Shown: positions 42,726 to 52,054 of the stretch, one piece after another
How positions within the stretch are numbered: the stretch's first letter is position 1
Layout of the letters: each line of letters begins with the position of its first letter
Notes under the pieces: model-generated
What the model saw: only the letters and a program-made list of their open reading frames with translations
Database searches by the model: none
Told to the model about the DNA's origin: nothing
Made by a program: the position numbers and the translations under genes
Assembly (NCBI RefSeq): GCF_001189295.1
Contig: NZ_CP012159.1
Coordinates: 3,732,973-3,796,972 of the forward strand
DNA from: Chondromyces crocatus
GTDB taxonomy: Bacteria > Myxococcota_A > Polyangia > Polyangiales > Polyangiaceae
DNA length: 64,000 bases
Reading direction: 5' to 3'

Positions 42726-43946
42726 TCACTCCGCCACGCCCTTCTTCAGCGCCGCCAGCCGCTCTGCATCCGGGAACGCCTCCACCCGGTAGCGCGGCGG
42801 GTACGTCTCCACGGCCTCCAGTGCATCCCCCAGCACTTCGGCGACGTGCTCCCAGGGGCAGCACAGCATCTCCGCGTCCTCGGGGGCGTCGGGCTCCACG
42901 AACAGCACGTGGCCGGTCCTGGGCAACAGCGTGGGCTTGCCGGGTTGCAGGGCGCAGTAGGTCACCACGTCGTCGCCTTCGTCGTTCACCCGTGCCTGGT
43001 AGCTGGCGACGACCACGGATTCCTCGCGCTTCTCGTGCAGGGCGTCGAGGAGCTGCTTCTGGCGCAGGTACTCGGAGTTCAAGGTCGCCACGCGCAGGGC
43101 GGTGTACCGCGGGTACAAGGGGTGGTCGGGCTCGGGGACGAAGGGGACCCAGGTGTCGTCGTCGAGGAGGCAGACGGGGATGCAGGTGATGGCGCGGGGG
43201 GTCTCCATCACGGACTCGGTCATGGCGGCCATGGCGTCGAGGCCGGCGATGTCGTCGGTGCCGGTGATGATGAGGGTGTCGCGGTGGGCGACCATGGCGA
43301 CGGGGTCGCCGCGGACGAGGAGGCGGCGGAGGGGGTCGACCAGCGTGAGGCGGGCGGCGTCGTGGTTGTCGCGCCAGGGGGAGACGTAGACGCCAGAGCG
43401 CACGCGCTCGAAGGGCTCCTGGCTGATGGTCTGGAGGTTCTGGCGGGCGATGGTCATCGCCTCCTCGAAGGGGATGCCCCACTGGGAGAAGGCGCTCTCG
43501 GGGACCTCGATGATGTGGTCGGGGAGGTCTTGCACCAGGCCGAGGGCGAGGTGCTCGGCGATGGGGCGAAAGAGGCCGCCGCGGGGGCCGGCGATGCCCT
43601 CGATCTCCAGGCGCAGGGGCATGGCCGTGTAGAAGAAGCGGTCGCGGACGCGCGGGAGGAGGCGCGGGAGGATGTCTTCGAGCCGGTCGCTCTCGGGGGA
43701 AGGAGCGGGGCCGATGGCGTAGCGGCGGAGGATCTCGCTGCGGAGGCGGCGCGGGGTGCGGAGGTATTCCTCGTAGCCGTTGGCGAGCCAGGCGACGGCG
43801 GCGGGTTCGTCGCCGATGCGGAGCTTGAAGCCCTGGGGCTCGTAGTGGATGGGGCGGGCCTCGCCCTTGGCCCGCATCGCCTTGATGATCATCTGGGCGA
43901 AGTCGTCCCGGGTGGGCTTGCCCCGGAGGCGATCCCAGAAACCCAT
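42726..43946 (-). CDS. DUF1444 (YtpQ)-like protein
   Basis: 406 residues. Features: MGFWDRLRGKPTRDDFAQMII, the 'pl...L..' type region GPAPSPESDRLEDILPRLLPRVRDRFF, VQDLPDHIIEVPESAFSQWGI, ARQNLQ, and VSPWRDNHDAARLTLVDPLRRLLVRGDPVAMVAHRDTLIITGTDD. The layout resembles the DUF1444/YtpQ family (unknown function), plus an additional ~130-residue C-terminal region. Cytoplasmic. It follows the 43960-44556 gene after 13 bp on the same strand, so the two likely form an operon. The identification is by general pattern only. Confidence 0.65.
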   Translation of the reverse strand: MGFWDRLRGKPTRDDFAQMIIKAMRAKGEARPIHYEPQGFKLRIGDEPAAVAWLANGYEEYLRTPRRLRSEILRRYAIGPAPSPESDRLEDILPRLLPRVRDRFFYTAMPLRLEIEGIAGPRGGLFRPIAEHLALGLVQDLPDHIIEVPESAFSQWGIPFEEAMTIARQNLQTISQEPFERVRSGVYVSPWRDNHDAARLTLVDPLRRLLVRGDPVAMVAHRDTLIITGTDDIAGLDAMAAMTESVMETPRAITCIPVCLLDDDTWVPFVPEPDHPLYPRYTALRVATLNSEYLRQKQLLDALHEKREESVVVASYQARVNDEGDDVVTYCALQPGKPTLLPRTGHVLFVEPDAPEDAEMLCCPWEHVAEVLGDALEAVETYPPRYRVEAFPDAERLAALKKGVAE

Positions 43947-43959
43947 CGAGCGCGGTCGC

Positions 43960-44556
43960 TCAGGTCGAGGCCGGCTTGGCCGACGCGGTGATGGGCACGA
44001 AGCTGCCGGTGCGGACGCGCTCGCCGCGGGCTTGCGCGGGGATGCCGGCCGGGTAGACGGTGACGCGCGCTTCGCCGACGGTCTGGCCGCGGCCGCGGAC
44101 CCACTCTTCGCGCTCGGCGACCCAGGCGAGCACCGCCTCGCGGGCCTCGGGGGTGATGGGGCGGGTGTCGTTGACGTCCACCAGCTCCAGGTCGCGGTCG
44201 TAGCGGTAGCGGATCTCCATGGGGCGATCGGGCGGGGCGCTGGCCAGGGCGGCGCGGTGGGCCTCGGCGGTCGCTTGCTCGCGCTTCTGGGCCTCCTCGG
44301 CGCGCTTCTGGGCGTCTTCCAGGGCCTTGGTTTCGAGGGCCTGGGCCTTCTCGCGCTCCTCGTCGTCGAGGGGGCGGAGGGCAGCGCGCAGGCGGGCGTC
44401 GATCTCGTGGGCGAGGCCGGTCATGGCGACGCCCATGACTTCCTGGAAACGCGGGCGATCGTTGAGCCAGGTGATGGCCTCCTCCTCGGAAGGGAAGGAG
44501 GCGATGGAGCGGTCACCCGTGTCGAGGTCCCGGACCTGGAGGTCGATCGGCGGCAT
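43960..44556 (-). CDS. Hypothetical coiled-coil protein
   Basis: 198 residues from ATG 44556 (MPPIDLQVRDLDTGDRSIAS). The first 45 residues look like a small domain (FPSEEEAITWLNDRPRFQEV). Then comes a charged coiled coil, ~60-100 (DEEREKAQALETKALEDAQKRAEEAQKREQA), and a C-terminal ~80 residues beginning MEIRYRYDRDLELVDVND. No signal peptide. First gene of a two-gene unit with the DUF1444-like gene. Function unknown. Confidence 0.65.
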   Translation of the reverse strand: MPPIDLQVRDLDTGDRSIASFPSEEEAITWLNDRPRFQEVMGVAMTGLAHEIDARLRAALRPLDDEEREKAQALETKALEDAQKRAEEAQKREQATAEAHRAALASAPPDRPMEIRYRYDRDLELVDVNDTRPITPEAREAVLAWVAEREEWVRGRGQTVGEARVTVYPAGIPAQARGERVRTGSFVPITASAKPAST

Positions 44557-44713
44557 GCGCCCACGATCGCCGACTTGCTCACGGCGCGCAACGGGTACAC
44601 GCGGGCGATCGGCACGGCGTACACTCGCCGTCCCCCGCGCGTCATGGCCGTGCGCGAAGGTCGGGCAGGTGTCGCCCGACCCAGAGGCGTGGGGATCACC
44701 GAAAGGATCGCCC

Positions 44714-46339
44714 ATGCTGGCTGGACGCATGATGGATTTCCCGCTGACCGTGACGCACTTCCTCGACCGCGCGAAGAGCCTCTTCGGCGGCGTGGAGGTG
44801 GTGTCCCGGAACCCGGACCGCTCGCTGTCGAGGACGACGTACGCCGACATCTACCGCCGTTCGGCGCGGCTCGCCCACGCGTTGACGCGGCTCGGCGTGG
44901 CGCCCGGGGACCGGATCGGGACCCTGTGCTGGAACCACGCGCGGCACCTGGAGCTGTACCTGGCCGTACCGGCGATGGGCGCCGTGGTCCACACGCTGAA
45001 CCTGCGGCTGCACCCCCGGGAGCTGGGGTACATCGCGAACCACGCGGGGGACCGGGTGATCGTGGTGGACCGGTCGCTGCTCAAGCTGTTCCGGGCCTTC
45101 AAGGACGCGGTGAAGACGCTGGAGCGGGTGATCGTGATCGGCGACGACGGGGAGGTCGAGGAGGCCGATGGGCTCGACTACGAGAAGCTGCTCGCGGCGG
45201 AGGCGGACGCGTTCCCGTGGCCGAAGCTCGACGAGCAGGCCGCGGCGATGATCTGTTACACGTCGGGCACGACGGGGGACCCGAAGGGGGTCATCTACAC
45301 GCACCGGTCGATCGTGCTGCACACGCTGGCGTGTGCCATGGCGAGCGTGACGGGGGTCCGCGACTCGGACACGGTGCTGCCGGTGGTGCCGATGTTCCAC
45401 GCGTCGGCGTGGGGGTTGCCGTACGTGGCGGTGGCGACGGGGGCGAAGCAGGTGATGCCCGGGCCGCACCTGGATCCGGCGTCGCTGCTGGAGCTGATGG
45501 CCGCCGAGAAGGTGACGGTGGCCGGCGGGGTGCCGACGATCTGGCTGGGGATGCTGGCGATGCTCGATCAGAGCCCGGGGAAGTGGGACCTGTCGTCGAT
45601 GCGGGCGATGCTGATCGGGGGCTCGGCCGCACCACCGTCGCTGATCGATGGGTTCTGGCGTCGGCACAACCTGCGGGTGGTCCACGCCTGGGGGATGACG
45701 GAGCTGAGCCCGGTGGGGACGATGGCGCACGTGAAGGCGACGATGAAGCTCGACGAGGAAGCCGACCTCGCGGTGCGGTCGACGCAGGGCTACCCGCTGC
45801 TGTTCGTGGAGCAGCGGCACCGGGGCGAGGACGGGGAGCTGCTGCCCTGGGACGGGGAGAAGATGGGCGAGCTGGAGGTGCGCGGGCCGTGGGTGGCCGC
45901 GTCGTACCTGGGGGACGAGGGCGCCGATCGGTGGACCGAGGACGGGTGGTTCAAGACGGGCGACGTGGTGACCATCGACGCCGAGGGCTACGTGCGGATC
46001 ACGGACCGCTCGAAGGACGTGGTGAAGTCGGGCGGGGAGTGGATCAGCTCGGTGGCGCTGGAGAACGCGCTGATGGCGCACCCGGCGGTGCTGGAGGCCG
46101 CGGTGTTCGCGGCGAAGCACACGAAGTGGGGGGAGCGTCCGCTCGCCGCGGTGGTGCTGAAGCCCGGGCAAGAGGCGACGAAGGAGTCGCTCTACGGTCA
46201 GCTCGAAGGGCAGTTCACGAAGTTCTGGATGCCGGACGACATCGTGTTCATCGAGCAGATCCCGCGGACGTCGACGGGGAAATTCCTGAAGACGAAGCTG
46301 CGTGAGCAGTACGGGGACTACCTGCTGAAGCAGGCGTAG
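44714..46339 (+). CDS. Acyl-CoA synthetase (AMP-forming, medium/long-chain)
   Basis: 541 residues from ATG 44714, preceded by GAAAGGA. ANL-superfamily motifs are complete: P-loop CYTSGTTGDPKGVIYTHRS (~181-199), VVPMFHASAWGLPY, the adenylate motif HAWGMTELSP, GWFKTGD, RSKDVVKSGGEWIS hinge, and the C-terminal catalytic lysine in RTSTGKFLKTKLRE. The sequence is typical of fatty acyl-CoA ligases of the FadD/AlkK type, which activate fatty acids to acyl-CoA in the cytoplasm or at the inner membrane. It is divergent from the 43960 gene and has no operon partner. Confidence 0.92.
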   Translation: MLAGRMMDFPLTVTHFLDRAKSLFGGVEVVSRNPDRSLSRTTYADIYRRSARLAHALTRLGVAPGDRIGTLCWNHARHLELYLAVPAMGAVVHTLNLRLHPRELGYIANHAGDRVIVVDRSLLKLFRAFKDAVKTLERVIVIGDDGEVEEADGLDYEKLLAAEADAFPWPKLDEQAAAMICYTSGTTGDPKGVIYTHRSIVLHTLACAMASVTGVRDSDTVLPVVPMFHASAWGLPYVAVATGAKQVMPGPHLDPASLLELMAAEKVTVAGGVPTIWLGMLAMLDQSPGKWDLSSMRAMLIGGSAAPPSLIDGFWRRHNLRVVHAWGMTELSPVGTMAHVKATMKLDEEADLAVRSTQGYPLLFVEQRHRGEDGELLPWDGEKMGELEVRGPWVAASYLGDEGADRWTEDGWFKTGDVVTIDAEGYVRITDRSKDVVKSGGEWISSVALENALMAHPAVLEAAVFAAKHTKWGERPLAAVVLKPGQEATKESLYGQLEGQFTKFWMPDDIVFIEQIPRTSTGKFLKTKLREQYGDYLLKQA

Positions 46340-46426
46340 GCGAGGGGAGGGCGCTCCGGGGGGGGGCGCCGGTTCGCCGAAGGCACCACGCGAGAGCGGG
46401 CCTTCACGACGCCACCGGGACAATCT

Positions 46427-46975
46427 CTACGTTGTAGGACGCCTCGGGCCGCTGGTGACGACGAGGCCCTGGATGGGGTTCGTCCTGGCGAGCTCTCGGT
46501 TCAGCACGACCACCTTGGGATTGAGCCAGCGGAGCTCACGCTTGATGGCCTCCGCGAGGGCCGACGCTGCGGCCGGCGAAGCTGGGCGATCTTCCTCCAG
46601 CCAGAGGACGACGGCGACTTTGCCAGCTCGGGCGACGAGTGGCTCGACGAAGGTGCGGAGCTGGCCGTCGTCGAGGAGGGGACGGTCACAAGCCCAGACC
46701 ATGCCCGCCACCGTGTCTCGGACCTTGGCGGCCACCTCTCTGGCGAGGTCGCCGCTGGAGAGCCGCGTCTTGTTCTCGATGCGGGACGCGCGGAAGTCTT
46801 TGACCTCGATGAGCCACGGGCGGCTGTCGAGGTACGGGCCGAAGAAGTCGATGGCCTTGGTCTCTCGAAGCCTGCCGAATCCGTCGACGTAGGCGTGATG
46901 AGCGTCCCACTTGAGGATACGCCAGGCCTCGTCATCGAAGCAGAACTGGAGGTCCTGCTCCTGATGGACGGTCAT
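46427..46975 (-). CDS. Small PD-(D/E)XK-like protein coupled to an SMC-like ATPase
   Basis: 182 residues. The likely nuclease signature is D43 in ETKAIDFFGPYLDSRPW followed by LIEVKDF with E57-V-K59, the D...E-x-K spacing of the PD-(D/E)XK fold, with helices after. The C-terminal part (GKVAVVLWLEEDRP, AEAIKRELRWLNPKVVVLNREL) resembles the Rossmann-like half of such enzymes. Its ATG overlaps the ATPase stop by 4 bp (ATGA), so the two proteins are made together. The pairing of an AAA/SMC-like ATPase with a small effector is a layout seen in several anti-phage systems (Septu, PARIS, OLD-like), but this combination does not match one I can name. Confidence 0.6.
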   Translation of the reverse strand: MTVHQEQDLQFCFDDEAWRILKWDAHHAYVDGFGRLRETKAIDFFGPYLDSRPWLIEVKDFRASRIENKTRLSSGDLAREVAAKVRDTVAGMVWACDRPLLDDGQLRTFVEPLVARAGKVAVVLWLEEDRPASPAAASALAEAIKRELRWLNPKVVVLNRELARTNPIQGLVVTSGPRRPTT

Positions 46976-48024
46976 GACGACGACTCCGTGGACTCGTCGA
47001 AGAGCTTCCGCTCGAAATCGTAATGACGGTTGAATTCTTCGAGGATGGGGTTCTCTCGGAGTTCAGCCAGGGTGGCGCCCGAGGACACGGAGACCGGGCC
47101 GTGACCGTCTTCACGGTGGAAGCTGAAGAATTTGATCGGCACGTCGGGGTGCTGTGTGTACTCGGCGAGGAGCGAGAGCTGGTGCGACAGCAGGTAGTCG
47201 TGGGTGGTCAGGAAGATCTGCACGCCATGCTTGCCGAGCTCGATCAGGAGTTCGACGACGAGCTTGACCAGCTTCGGGTTCAGGTTGGCCTCGGGTTCGT
47301 CCCAGAAGAGGAGGCCGTCCTTCGTGAGCGAGCCGTTGTTCACCAGGTGGGCGAGGCTCGCGATCTTGCGAAGCCCCTCGGCGACGAGGTGGGCTTCCAT
47401 CTCGCCATCCTGATCGACGACGTAGAAGCGGTTGCCCTGGAGCTTGACCTTCCCACCGAGCGCTCTTTCGAGGGGCTCCGTGAGCCGCTGCGCTTCTTCG
47501 GAGCGTGGACCTCGAAGGGCGCTGCGGTTGAGTGCCATGCAGGCGTCGAAGTAGGTCTCGTCGAACGAGAGTTCGCGGTCCTGGTACGCAGCGATGAAGC
47601 CTTCGTACATGGCGAGGACCTCGCGCGTGGGCAGGTAGATGGCTGCGGATTCGCCCTTCCAGGTGTTCTCTTCCACCTTCACCGGCTGTTCGGTGGGCTC
47701 GCTGTCGAGCGAGAAGGCAATGCGGCCAGCGCTGCCTTCGATGCGCACGTTTGCCTGACGTTGCCCTGACTTGCGTCGCACGATTCGCCCGGCAGCGCGA
47801 TCCTCGGGCATGAAGACGTTGGCCAGCTTCGCTGCCAGCCGCGACGCGATGGAGAGGTTCTCCTCTTTCGTCTCGAAGACCTTGAGCGTGGCGTACAGCG
47901 CCTTCATCGCGTGCGACTTGCCCGTCGCGTTGGTGCCGATGATGACATTGATCCCGGGCGAACAATCGATCTCGGCCCTTTGGAAGGCGCTGAATTCCAG
48001 CAGTTCGAGGCGCGTAACCGTCAT
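46972..48024 (-). CDS. AAA-family SMC/RecF-like ATPase (AAA_15/AAA_21 type)
   Basis: 350 residues. Walker A GTNATGKS at 30-37 after the N-terminal strand RLELLEFSAFQRAEIDCSPGINVII, an ABC-like signature region (LVAEGLRKIASLAHLV, ~213-228), Walker B LLFWDEPEANLNP with D242-E243, and the H-loop FLTTHDY with H275. These place it with the OLD/RecF-like ATPases lacking a long coiled coil. It would sense or clamp DNA or RNA and control the partner encoded downstream, the small PD-(D/E)XK-like protein. ATG 48024 follows GGGAGCATG-type context. Defence is an inference from architecture and gene pairing. Confidence 0.85.
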   Translation of the reverse strand: MTVTRLELLEFSAFQRAEIDCSPGINVIIGTNATGKSHAMKALYATLKVFETKEENLSIASRLAAKLANVFMPEDRAAGRIVRRKSGQRQANVRIEGSAGRIAFSLDSEPTEQPVKVEENTWKGESAAIYLPTREVLAMYEGFIAAYQDRELSFDETYFDACMALNRSALRGPRSEEAQRLTEPLERALGGKVKLQGNRFYVVDQDGEMEAHLVAEGLRKIASLAHLVNNGSLTKDGLLFWDEPEANLNPKLVKLVVELLIELGKHGVQIFLTTHDYLLSHQLSLLAEYTQHPDVPIKFFSFHREDGHGPVSVSSGATLAELRENPILEEFNRHYDFERKLFDESTESSS

Positions 48025-48148
48025 CCCATGCTCCCTGCGGCGGGAGGCTACACCGACGGGGTGGAACCAGGCGAGGGGCGTGGCCAGGCGAAAGGCGTAG
48101 GGAGAGGGGAGGGGGCGACGGCGTGTGGCGTCGCCCTGCGGTGAGGCT

Positions 48149-50887
48149 TCAGCGGAGGTGGGTGCGGCCGGCGGTTTCGAGGAGCATGGCCAGCACCATC
48201 GGATCGCCCATGGTGCCGGTGGAGCCAGCCTGGGCGCGGAGGCGAGCGAGGCGCGCGGCGTCGGTGTAGAAGAGGGGCTCGCTCAGGGTCTCGGCGGCCT
48301 GGCGAAGGATGGCTTCGCGCTCCTCCAGCAAGGCGGCGGCGCCGGCGCGGTCGCCGCGGGTCATGTACAGGGCGGCGGTGGTCAAGGCCTCGCCCGCGGC
48401 GAAGCCCTGCACGGTGCGGGCGACGGAGGGGTTCTGCGTCGCGGCGCTCGCGGCGTCGCTGTCGGCGAAGCGGACCTGGATGGGGAACTCCTCGGTGACG
48501 TTCTTCTTCGCGAGGCGGTCCTTGTAGCGAAGCTCCACGGTGGCGACGCTCGACGTGCTGACGCCAGGAGCGGCGCGCAGCTTGAAGAGCAGGGCGTGGC
48601 TGTCGTCGCGCGAGAAGGCGGGCATGAAGAAGCGCATGCCGCCTTCGCGATCCTCGTGGCGGTTGGCGCGGATGCCGTCGCGCTGCTGGGCGTGGACGTC
48701 GGCGGCGATCTCCTGGGTGCGGACGCGCACGGCTTCGTCTTCGCCGAGGCGGCGGGAGCCGTAGACGCGGAGCAGTTCGACGCCCTCCTTGAGGCGGACG
48801 CGGACCTCGACGGCGGAGGCGACGGGATCGAGGCGGCGCTCCAGCTCGGTGGTGAGGGCCGGGGCGATCTGCTCGGGGTCGCGCAGGTAGTAGTAGCCGC
48901 CTGCGCCGTCGCTCGCGATCGCGCTCATCAGCTCGCCGTCATACGAGGTGCCGATGCCGAAGGTGCTGGTCTGGATGCCGCTCTGGAAGGCGTCGAGCGC
49001 GAAGCGGGCGAGGCGGCTGCGGGCGGTGATGCCGTCGCTGGCCTGGCCGTCGGAGACGAGGAGGACGACGCGCACGGCGTCGTCGGCGGTGCCGGGGAGG
49101 TTGGCCTGGCTGTACGCGAGGCGGAGGCCTTCGCCGATGTTGGTGCCACCCTGGGCGCGGAGGCCCGCGATGACTTGCTGGATGGCCTTGCGGCGATGGC
49201 CGACGAGGCCGGCGGGGACCTGGACGGTGGCGTCGCTCTCGAAGGTGGTCAGCGAGAAGTCGTCGGTGGGGTCGAGGCGATCGACGAGGGCCTGGGCGGC
49301 CTGGCGCGCGCGGGTGATGGACTCGCCTTCCATGGAGCCGCTGGTGTCGAGGACGAGGTGCACGGAGAGGTGGGGACGCGCGGCGGGGGCGTCGCTGCCG
49401 GAGCGCAGGGCGAGGCGAAGGTGGAAGGCGCCGCCGGCCGGGGGAAGCGCGGTGCGTTCGAGGTCGGCGCGCAGGCCGAGGGCGTGGCCCGGGGTGACGT
49501 TGAAGGTGGGGGTGTAGCGGGCGCCGACGTCGCTCACGATCTCGCGGTCGGCGTCACGCACGACGCCGCGGGCGACGGCGGACTCGAAGGCGGCGAGGTG
49601 GCCGCCACCCGGGCGGTAGGTGGTGGCGAAGCGGCCGTTGGGATCGATCGGGGCCTCGGCGGCGAGCTCGGGGTGGACGGGGGGCGCGCTGGCGCCGGCG
49701 AGCTGGTAGGCCTGCGCGGGCGATGCGCTGCCGCCGCCGAGGCGGCCGTGGCCCGCGCCGAAGCCTTGTCCTTGCTTTGCGCGACCGCGGGGGCCGATGC
49801 CGCCGCCGAAGCCCTGTCCGGCGCCAGCGCCAGCGCCATGGCCGATGGTGCCGATGCTGCCGAGGCCGATGCCCTCGCCCGCGCCTCCGATGCCGGGGCC
49901 GGTGCCCGCAGCATCGCCGATGTCTCCACCCAGGAGGCCCTGTCCCGTGGCGTTTGCGCCTTGGCTGACGTCACGGCCCCAGGGGGCGGAGGGGGCGTTG
50001 GGGTCGCCGCCGCTGCCGTGGTTGAGGAGGCCGATCATGCCGAACTCCGCTGCGTCGCGCAGGGCATGCTGCCGCGCGATGTGGGGATCCTGGGCGTCGG
50101 CCGGACCGCGGACGCCGTAGCGGTTGCCGCTCGTGCGCGTGGACGGGGAGCCGGCAGAGCCCTCTTCGCCGCGAGCGCGGGTGCCCATGCCACCTTCCTT
50201 GTTGTCGGCGCCGGGGAGCGCGACCTCCTCGGTCTCCGTCTCCTCCATCTCCCGCTCGGAGGCGGCGGCGAGGTACTGCTGCATCAGGAAGATCTGATCG
50301 GCGGTGGGGCCCTCGTCGTCCGAGGGAGGTGCAGGCGGCGCGAGTGCGAAGGCACCGATCGCAGCGGCGTGCGCGAGGGCCGAGAGGGCGACGAGGCCCA
50401 GCGTGCGGCGGCTGGCGCGGGGCTTGAAATCGTGGGCTTCGAGGGGCTGCGAGGCGGTGAGCTTCAGGTGGACGCCACCGAGGTCGACGTCGAGCGCGTC
50501 GAGTTCGTCGAGGGGGATGGCCACGGCGCCGTCGAGGCCATCGACGGGGTGGTCGGCGTAGCGTGCACGGGCTTCGGTGGTGGTGAGGGACGTGCCGGCG
50601 ACGAGCAAGGTGCCCTCGGCGCTGGCAGGGAGCGCGAGGTGCGCGCGTCCGCGGTCGTCGTGGAAGACGAGGGCGAGGCGCAGGGTGCCGAGCACCTGCT
50701 CGGGGAGGAAGCAGTCGCAAGGGCGGCCGTCGGGGCGCGCTTCGCCGAGATCGAAGGGGCGAGGGGTCGCGTGGTGGGCGACGTGGAGGACCGTCTCGCC
50801 CCAGGCGATGACGATCTCGATGGCTCTCCCAGCAGCAGCAGATCGGGTGACGTCAGATCGGGCGCTCGAGTGGGTGGTGCTGGACAT
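48149..50887 (-). CDS. von Willebrand factor A domain protein with membrane anchor and Gly-rich spacer
   Basis: 912 residues from ATG 50887, preceded by GAGAGGGAAAG. N-terminal ~150 residues are a soluble domain (TVLHVAHHATPRPFDLGEA...). A single hydrophobic helix lies at ~163-183 (TLGLVALSALAHAAAIGAFALA), so the start is cytoplasmic and the rest external. A Gly-rich low-complexity spacer covers ~240-400. The VWA domain begins VHLVLDTSGSMEGESI, an intact D-x-S-x-S MIDAS site, near residue 500, and continues through VLLVSDGQASDGI and a C-terminal beta domain (Inter-alpha-trypsin/BatA-like). It may act as a metal-dependent adhesin or scaffold in the envelope. N-terminal resemblance to GltG/AglT-type myxobacterial proteins is possible but not established. 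Confidence 0.8.
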   Translation of the reverse strand: MSSTTHSSARSDVTRSAAAGRAIEIVIAWGETVLHVAHHATPRPFDLGEARPDGRPCDCFLPEQVLGTLRLALVFHDDRGRAHLALPASAEGTLLVAGTSLTTTEARARYADHPVDGLDGAVAIPLDELDALDVDLGGVHLKLTASQPLEAHDFKPRASRRTLGLVALSALAHAAAIGAFALAPPAPPSDDEGPTADQIFLMQQYLAAASEREMEETETEEVALPGADNKEGGMGTRARGEEGSAGSPSTRTSGNRYGVRGPADAQDPHIARQHALRDAAEFGMIGLLNHGSGGDPNAPSAPWGRDVSQGANATGQGLLGGDIGDAAGTGPGIGGAGEGIGLGSIGTIGHGAGAGAGQGFGGGIGPRGRAKQGQGFGAGHGRLGGGSASPAQAYQLAGASAPPVHPELAAEAPIDPNGRFATTYRPGGGHLAAFESAVARGVVRDADREIVSDVGARYTPTFNVTPGHALGLRADLERTALPPAGGAFHLRLALRSGSDAPAARPHLSVHLVLDTSGSMEGESITRARQAAQALVDRLDPTDDFSLTTFESDATVQVPAGLVGHRRKAIQQVIAGLRAQGGTNIGEGLRLAYSQANLPGTADDAVRVVLLVSDGQASDGITARSRLARFALDAFQSGIQTSTFGIGTSYDGELMSAIASDGAGGYYYLRDPEQIAPALTTELERRLDPVASAVEVRVRLKEGVELLRVYGSRRLGEDEAVRVRTQEIAADVHAQQRDGIRANRHEDREGGMRFFMPAFSRDDSHALLFKLRAAPGVSTSSVATVELRYKDRLAKKNVTEEFPIQVRFADSDAASAATQNPSVARTVQGFAAGEALTTAALYMTRGDRAGAAALLEEREAILRQAAETLSEPLFYTDAARLARLRAQAGSTGTMGDPMVLAMLLETAGRTHLR

Positions 50888-51431
50888 GGCTTTCCCTCTC
50901 CGCAACGGGTGCGGCTCTCCGCACGGGGTGCGGCACGGCATGGCGAGGCGCGTGGAGCCAGGCGCTGCGGTGACGAGCGGTGCATCTCCGCTCGTTTCCT
51001 CGCGTTCTTCTCGCGCGCTCCAGGCTGACAGCGAGGTCGGGAGAAGGTTCCAGAAACAGGCGACGAACGGTCCGCAGGGAGGAGGGATGCAGGAAATTGG
51101 TTCCCTGGGAAGCCTCGACGTAGGGTCCCGCCGCGTTCACGGGGTGCGGTGGGCCGCGGTGCCAGGGGTCGGTCTGGAGACCCACAGGTTTCCGCTCGGG
51201 ACCGACCATCACCCACCTTCATCACCAGATGAAGGCAACCGGTGCCAGATGTCACACATAGGATCTGGACACCCGCCGGAACGCAATGTTAGTAGAAGGG
51301 CGTGACGATGTAGGTGGGTGCGCACATGAAGCGCACGGCGGCCCCTCGGCAGGACTGGCAGGCCCGGGAGTCGCGAAGTAGATGGCTTGGCGTTGGCAGT
51401 GCCACCCTCAGTGGATACCCGGAGAAGACCA
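50888..51431. other. Divergent intergenic region, no gene recognised
   Basis: 544 bp between the VWA gene start and the secreted protein start. Short open frames exist on both strands but none has a domain or good ribosome binding site. A TTGGCA word near 51389 might contribute to the promoter of the 51432 gene. Confidence 0.4.
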
Positions 51432-51938
51432 ATGAAACTTGCATGGGCCTGGATGAGCGTTGCGACGGGAGCACTGCTCATGGGGGGGTGGGGCTCCGTG
51501 GCTGCGGGTCAGGATGGCTCGAAGGCCGTGCAAGAGGTCCCCGCTGCTGCCGTCGCCGAGGCGTGCGGTCAGGAGATGGTGAGCTGGGCCTACGATGCAG
51601 AGCGTCAGGTGCTCGCGCTGAGCGACGGCAGCGTGCAGCTCAACTGCTGCGGGCAGCGGTCGATGCAGGTGGAGCGGGTCGACAACGTGATCGAGATCAC
51701 GGAGCGTGACCGCCCCGACGAGGGGGGGCGCTGTGCGTCGTCCTGCACCTTCGACCTGGGGACCTCGGTGACGCAGGTGGCGCCCGGCAGCGTGTTCGTG
51801 AAGCTGCTGCGTGACGTGACGGACGAGAACGGGAGCCCGGTGCTGGTGTGGCAGGGCAGCCTGGACCTCGCGCAGGGGACCGGGCAGGTGGCGATGGAGG
51901 ACGCGGCACCCGGGCCGTGCCAGGTCGCCGCGCGCTGA
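51432..51938 (+). CDS. Secreted hypothetical protein
   Basis: 168 residues from ATG 51432; GGAGAAGA lies 5-11 bases upstream. Signal peptide MKLAWAWMSVATGALLMGGW with probable cleavage after VAAG. The mature protein contains paired cysteines (AEACGQEMV, LNCCGQRSMQV, GRCASSCTFDLG, GPCQ), likely disulphide-bonded in the periplasm or outside. No family recognised. A strong hairpin terminator follows at 51987. Confidence 0.7.
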   Translation: MKLAWAWMSVATGALLMGGWGSVAAGQDGSKAVQEVPAAAVAEACGQEMVSWAYDAERQVLALSDGSVQLNCCGQRSMQVERVDNVIEITERDRPDEGGRCASSCTFDLGTSVTQVAPGSVFVKLLRDVTDENGSPVLVWQGSLDLAQGTGQVAMEDAAPGPCQVAAR

Positions 51939-51986
51939 AGCCGAGTCGCCCGCGCCACGTTCGCCAGACGTGAGCGCAGGCCCGAA

Positions 51987-52020
51987 CGCCCGCCCCTCGA
52001 GAGGCGGGCGTCGTCGTTTT
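51987..52020 (+). terminator. Rho-independent terminator
   Basis: Perfect 8-bp stem CGCCCGCC / GGCGGGCG around an 8-base loop (CCTCGAGA), followed by TCGTCGTTTT. It lies ~50 bp after the 51432-51938 gene and ~35 bp before the 3' end of the convergent subtilase gene. Confidence 0.75.
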
Positions 52021-52054
52021 GTGGCGCGGGGCCGCTCCACGAAAGGTCGCCGCT

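Noticed and set aside
43849..46305. 818-residue plus-strand frame overlapping the acyl-CoA synthetase
   Set aside because: It is a shifted frame of the real gene and antisense to two others; composition is Gly/Ala/Arg-rich noise.
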